From assembly GCA_020002185.1 (NCBI GenBank), contig CM034534.1, positions 19,364,075 through 19,428,074 of the forward strand: a stretch of 64,000 nucleotides of DNA, given 5' to 3'. Each line of letters begins with the position of its first letter. Position 1 is the stretch's first letter. The translations under genes and the position numbers were made by a program. The stretch comes from Paraescarpia echinospica (taxonomy: Eukaryota; Annelida; Polychaeta; Sabellida; Siboglinidae). The notes under the pieces were generated by a model. The model searched no databases, was not told the DNA's origin, and saw nothing but the letters and a program-made list of their open reading frames with translations. Shown here piece after piece: positions 58,962-64,000 of this stretch.

Positions 58962-59577
58962 CTAGTCATATGGAACGATGGGCCCATTCAAGTTTGTAAG
59001 TGCACAGCAGACAGTGGCTATTTTGTCAATCGTGGTGATTCCTGTTCCATCATTGACGAAGAGAAAGTCAATTGGCACTGTTTCTCCCAGAAAGGTGTAC
59101 TTCTGACGAAGCAGGCCAATAACACGCTCAACATGGATTCGCAGATGAGCGAGTTTTCGTGATCGTTCAAGCTCGACTGCTGGCATCTGGCTCTTCCCCT
59201 TTGTGAAGGCAGGCATTTTGATGGTTGCCATCATCAGTCCCACACTGTCATTCACATCAAACCCTCTGTCGGCCATCACAACGTCACCTGGGAGGAGGTG
59301 GTCGAGGAAACCACAGTGTTCGGTGAGGTACTTGTCACTGACTCGGCCAGCCCAAGCTCTCGACAAGAAGGAAATGGTCCCATGTGGCGTAATTCCTATG
59401 AGGAACTTCACCATATTGTGATGCTTGTAGGAAGACCAAGTCAGTGACCTTGCTTCCAGGTTTGATGGTGTTTCGATATACACCTCGAAACAGTCAATGA
59501 TTACCACAACTTTTGACTCGAGATAACGCCGGAACTCCATCGGCATCGTCTTCCTCAACTGTTGACAGTGGGACAGG
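58962..59577 (-). pseudogene. ISL2EU transposase, catalytic (3') part
   Basis: DDE motifs: [11 protein letters not shown] (first D), [12 protein letters not shown] (second D), [18 protein letters not shown] (E). Also [17 protein letters not shown] and [17 protein letters not shown]. It ends [13 protein letters not shown] with a stop at 58962. The 5' side runs into the LINE at about 59577. Confidence 0.87.
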
Positions 59578-62545
59578 TTGCATCTATTTAAACTAAATTC
59601 GCAGGGGGGACTCGCAGAGAAGCCTGAAACTGGAGGCATACATAAAGGCAGCAAAAATAATTCAGCAAAGAACAGTCTGGAAAACTGTTCTGAAGCTGGG
59701 TATAAATGTGTTTGTTTAAATGCAAGGAGTATAGTAAACAAAAGAAATGAACTAAACATTATGGTAGAAGATATTGACCCTCACATAATAGGTATAACCG
59801 AATCATGGGCAACCACCGATATATCAGATGCCGAATTGGGACTGACAGGATATGTAATGTTTAGGAAAGATAGAATAGGAAGAAGGGGAGGTGGAGTTAT
59901 TTTATATATTAAAGAATCTATCCAGGCTTATGAAATAAAATTAGACAGAGAAGCAGATTGCAAAGAAGCTGTTTGGTGTAACATAGTTACAGGAAACTCA
60001 ACGTTAACGGTTGGATTAGTTTATCGAAGTCCAAACATAAGCATAGAAGAGAATGAAAAAATACAAAACGCTATAAGGGAAGTGAGCAAACGGGACTGTG
60101 TTATTATGGGGGATTTTAACCATGGGCATATAAAATGGAAATCTCTACAGAGTATGGGTAGTGAGGACCACAAGTTTTTAGTTTTAGTACAAGATAGTTT
60201 CCTTTCTCAACATGTGCTAGAACCAACCAGGGGAGAGAATGTGTTAGACTTAGTTTTGTCCTCACAGAATGAATTAGTTGACAATGTTAAATTATGTGAG
60301 CCTCTGGGAAGTAGTGATCACAGCCAGATACATTTTACCATCAAAGTAAAATCAGAAAGAAATAATAAAAAGCAGTTCAGGAGAAATTTCCACAAAGGAA
60401 GATATAAGGAAATGAGGAAATATTTAGCAAAGATAGACTGGAATAATACACTGAAGAATAAGACAGCAACAGAATGCTGGAATATCTTAAAGAATGAAAT
60501 AGAGTGCATCGTAGATAAATTTGTTCCCTTCAAAAAACAAGGGAAACGGACCAGAAAGAAATACTTATTGAAAGAAGCCATTAGAAAAATTAAGTATAAA
60601 CAAATGATGTGGAAGTCATATAGACGTACTGGAAATGACGAAGACTACAACATTTATAAAGAAGCACTAAACCAAGCTACAGCTGAAATTAGAAATTCAA
60701 AGAGAAGCTATGAACATAAATTAGCTTGTAATATAAAACATGACAGCAAGAGTTTTTATGCGTATGTTCGAAGCAAACAGAAAGTTCAGGATAAGGTCGG
60801 TCCTCTAGAAGATAGTGCTGGAAATATAATATCAGAAGGATTCTTAATGGCAGAAGACCTAAATGAGTATTTTAGTTCAGTGTTTACCAGAGAAGACACT
60901 AGTTCACTGCCAGTACCAGAGGCTAAGTTCAAGGGGCAGAATCAGACTATTTAAGACAGTTAATTGTAACCCCAGAAATGGTAGCTAAGAAAATCAGGGC
61001 TATGAAGGATAATAAATCACCTGGAGTGGATGGTATTCCACCCAAACTACTATTGGAAATTGTAGAACAAATTAGCATACCGCTTGCAACAGTTTTCAAC
61101 TTGTCATTAGAAGAGGGAGTGGTTCCTTTAGAATGGAAAGAAGCAAACATTATACCGTTATTTAAAAAAGGTTCGAGAAACAAGTCAAATAATTATAGAC
61201 CAGTTAGTTTAACATCGGTGATTTGTAAATTATTAGAAAGACTAATTAAAGATCACATGGTGGATTTTCTTGTTAAACATAACTTGATAAACCCATCTCA
61301 ACATGGGTTTCTAAAAGCGAGGTCATGCTTAACAAATATGTTATGTTTTTTGGAAGATATCACTAAGTGGGTAGATGATGGATCACCAGTAGATATCATC
61401 TACTTAGATTTTCAAAAAGCTTTCGACAAAGTGCCACATCAGAGATTACTGCTTAAACTAAAAGCCCATGGCATAGGAAATGGTATAATTAACTGGATAG
61501 AAAAATGGCTGATTGACAGAAGACAACGGGTAGTTGTTGATGGGGAGGCTTCAAACTGGAAATCAGTTTTGAGTGGGGTTCCACAGGGATCAGTACTGGG
61601 ACCTATATTATTCTTAATATATATAAACGATTTGGACAATGATATAGCTAGCAAGGTGTTGACATTTGCAGATGATACAAAAGTGTTTAGAAGGATTAAA
61701 AGTGATGGGGATAGACAGCATTTACAAGATGATCTAGACAGGTTGATCAAATGGTCTGAAAAGTGGCAAATGTTGTTCAATTTTGGGAAATGTAAATGCC
61801 TTCACACAGGACATGGGAACGAATATGTAGAATATACAATGGGGGGAACTGTACTAAGTACTACTGTAAAAGAAAAAGACTTAGGGCTGACAATTACTGC
61901 TGACATGAAGGTTTCAGAGCAGTGTGGAATTGCAGCTTCAAAGGGAAATCAAATCCTTGGATTGATTAGGCGAAATATAGCATATAAAGAAAAAGAACTA
62001 ATAATACCGCTGTACAAAACAATAGTTAGGCCTCATTTAGAATATTGTATACAAGCGTGGAGGCCATACCGCAAGAAGGACATAGATATGCTAGAAAGAG
62101 TACAGAGGAGAGCGACTAAAATGATACCAAAACTGAGGGATCTTAGTTATGAAAAACGCCTAAAAGAATGTGGTTTAACAACACTAGAGACCAGGAGATT
62201 GAGAGGAGATCAGATAGAAGTGTTTTAAATATTGAATGGTTATGAAAATATTGATAGAAATGTTTTTTTCAGTTAAGAAAGACTAGAGGACATGAAGTTA
62301 CATTAGTAAAGGAGCAGTGTAGATTAGACGTGAGAAAGTTCTCATTTTCACAAAGGACTGTGAATGAATGGAACAGATTATCTGATGATTGTGTGGGTGC
62401 TAGTAGTGTGAATATGTTTAAAAATAAAATCGACACATACCTCAGAAGGGCTGGATATATGTAGATAAAAGGGTTGGACTCTCGATAAGCCAAAGGGCTT
62501 CCTTGTCCACCTGCCATCTAGAGTTAATTCTCTGGATGGCAATCT
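59578..62545 (+). pseudogene. CR1-like LINE (endonuclease + RT), recently inactivated
   Basis: The first frame (59578-60954) has an APE endonuclease: [40 protein letters not shown] frameshift near 60940 leads to the RT frame (60978-62228): [57 protein letters not shown]. An A-to-T change makes a TAA at 62226-62228, where the fragment at 8935-9588 reads through; a second frame break follows. The 3' UTR hairpin and ATCTTGTTAA tail are intact. No PHD fingers or 2A-like motif, so this family differs from the LINE at 2412. Fragments of it lie at 8935 and 30715. Confidence 0.88.
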
Positions 62546-62725
62546 TGTTAAACTCATCTCGTCCTGGCCATATAATTAGTGGCTGCATCATGACGTACAG
62601 AACATCAAGTGTGTTCAAGAAAATTCTTGAGACAGTCGACTGTCTGACGTTGAACAGTGTCCTGACCCCTAGCCTGGGCCGGGGCTGGGCCTGGCCCTTG
62701 TGAAGCTGTGGTACCGGCCTTGTAA
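62545..62725 (-). pseudogene. ISL2EU transposase, N-terminal part beyond the LINE
   Basis: On the minus strand this reads FNVRQSTVSRIFLNTLDVLY and PLIIWPGRD, the helix-turn-helix and linker that normally directly precede the catalytic part at 59577. The LINE therefore split one exon. Confidence 0.78.
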
Positions 62726-64000
62726 CTTGTTACTTGTAATAGTTGTATATTATCGCCCCGGCCGAGGGCCAAGCTGCGGCATCTTCTTATTCCACAGAAA
62801 AAAAACTATTTTATTTCACTGATGTAATTGCGTTGTGTACATTCATATGCAGTTTTACATATAGAGAAGGTATTATTATTTATTGCTCTTTCAAAGACTA
62901 TTACGTTACCCCAAACGCGGTGGCAACGCGAAGTGTGTAAGTTTGCAATTGACAGCCTCTCAATGAAGGTGCATGATCTAAAAATAAATGCAGGGAAACC
63001 CCTTCAAAGTCAAGCTATTCTTTTATAGAATACAATTACTCGTGTAACAACTTTAAAATTATATAGAAGTATACGTTCATCGTGAAAAATATTTACTGAA
63101 AATGTGTTCACGGTGTAACTTAGTCACTGGGACTTGGGCGTACGTGTAATACGTACGTATGACGTAATGTCATTACATTTAGAGTACCGGTAGGGATTCC
63201 CCATGAACAGTTTCTGGGAAAGCGGTTTCGTTTCCCAGCAGGTACCTCCCAGCACTAGGTGACGTGTGTCATTATTTCCACGTTTCTGTTTCGACTAAAG
63301 TATTATTTAGGAATCGACGGTCAAGAAAAGATGCGGTTGCAAGGAACAGCAGCGAAGTGAAAACGACAGGCTAGCTTAATTTCTGGGTTTCTCAACATCA
63401 ATGCAAGGCATATAGGCCTACCAGGTAAGAACTATATTTTATTACCAAAAAATAATAATTCTTTGGAGATATAGACTACAGCAGACCCTAATTGGCTAAT
63501 GTACCTTGGATATACATACATGCAATATCATATCTAAAGTCTCGACATAGCAGCAGGAATGTCTACATGCATTAAATATGAATAAAACTATAAATTAAGT
63601 ATAATAAAAATTAAATGGCTCCTGGTCCTAAACATACTGAGGTACGTATAAACCTCAATTATCAATATATATGAGTTATTTTATGAAATATTAAATGAGG
63701 TATCAAGTCAATATGTTAAATGTGGGATATATATATGCAATACATTGAAGAATAAAAAATGGGCCGCTAACCTAAGTCTTTAGAGTTGGGTCGCCAAGAG
63801 TCTCCAGCAAACTTTCCATTAGACCATGTTGTCCTGGCTGCTTAATTGCCTGTAGCCTACCACTACCAGATGCATACAAGACATATGTCATTACTCAGAT
63901 TTGGATCAGAGCCAAAAAAAGATTAAGAACCATTTCTTAATAGGCTACAAACATGCTGAACTGTAGACCTAGTTGCCTTTACATGTGTGTCACTGGATGC
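62726..64000. other. Transposon 3' flank and unassigned sequence
   Basis: 62780-63120 resembles 31450-31810. A possible 5' splice site (CAG/GTAAGA) is at about 63423, without a supported exon. The remainder is AT-rich with nothing recognised. Confidence 0.35.

Larger units (their letters stand above)
56477..62725. mobile_element. ISL2EU-type DNA transposon, inactivated and interrupted by a LINE
   Basis: It pairs a plus-strand YqaJ-exonuclease/PHD gene with a convergent minus-strand DDE transposase of the Harbinger-related DDE_Tnp_4 type. This combination is the signature of ISL2EU elements. Both genes are broken. Terminal repeats were not identified; the span given covers the coding parts only. 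Confidence 0.8.

Overview
This is an AT-rich, transposon-dense metazoan window. Every host gene has small exons with GT/AG introns. Two host families are recognisable: PERK (EIF2AK3, the ER-stress eIF2-alpha kinase) and a MAVS-like antiviral adaptor (CARD plus C-terminal tail anchor). The repeats are CR1/L2-group LINEs (one with PHD fingers and a 2A-like motif), hAT, ISL2EU and Ty3/gypsy elements and tRNA-derived SINEs. This mix suggests a marine invertebrate, possibly a mollusc or other lophotrochozoan. The species is not identified and a cephalochordate is not excluded.

Layout: (1) 237-17706, + strand: the 3' half of a canonical PERK gene, from the transmembrane exon through the whole kinase domain to the stop. 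Its first intron holds a 5.6 kb hAT-like element that carries an intact LINE. (2) 17707-22316: 3' flank with a SINE, a second SINE relic and a MITE. (3) 22317-26861, - strand: a complete three-exon MAVS-like gene (546 aa: CARD, disordered middle with 11-aa repeats, C-terminal membrane anchor). (4) 26.9-39.5 kb: a repeat graveyard (two gypsy fragments, a hAT-like insertion, LINE fragments, unassigned repeats). (5) 39501-55336, - strand: a second locus in which exons 1-3 of a MAVS-like gene run straight into PERK. The CARD exons and the start of the large MAVS exon join, inside one exon, to the last codons of the PERK transmembrane exon, and all remaining PERK kinase exons follow. The nine exons sum to 2172 nt, exactly in frame, giving a 723-aa CARD-linker-eIF2-alpha-kinase protein with no transmembrane segment. 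(6) 55.8-63.1 kb: an ISL2EU-type DNA transposon with a YqaJ-nuclease/PHD gene and a convergent DDE transposase, both broken; the transposase is split by a CR1-like LINE.

The main discovery candidate is the MAVS-CARD/PERK chimera. All kinase signature residues and the activation-loop threonine are kept, while the ER lumenal and transmembrane parts are replaced by an antiviral-type CARD. By domain logic it could couple RIG-I-like receptor/MAVS signalling to translational shut-off, a role vertebrates give to PKR. The canonical PERK and MAVS-like parents lie in the same window, and the duplication is recent enough that intron sequence still aligns by eye.
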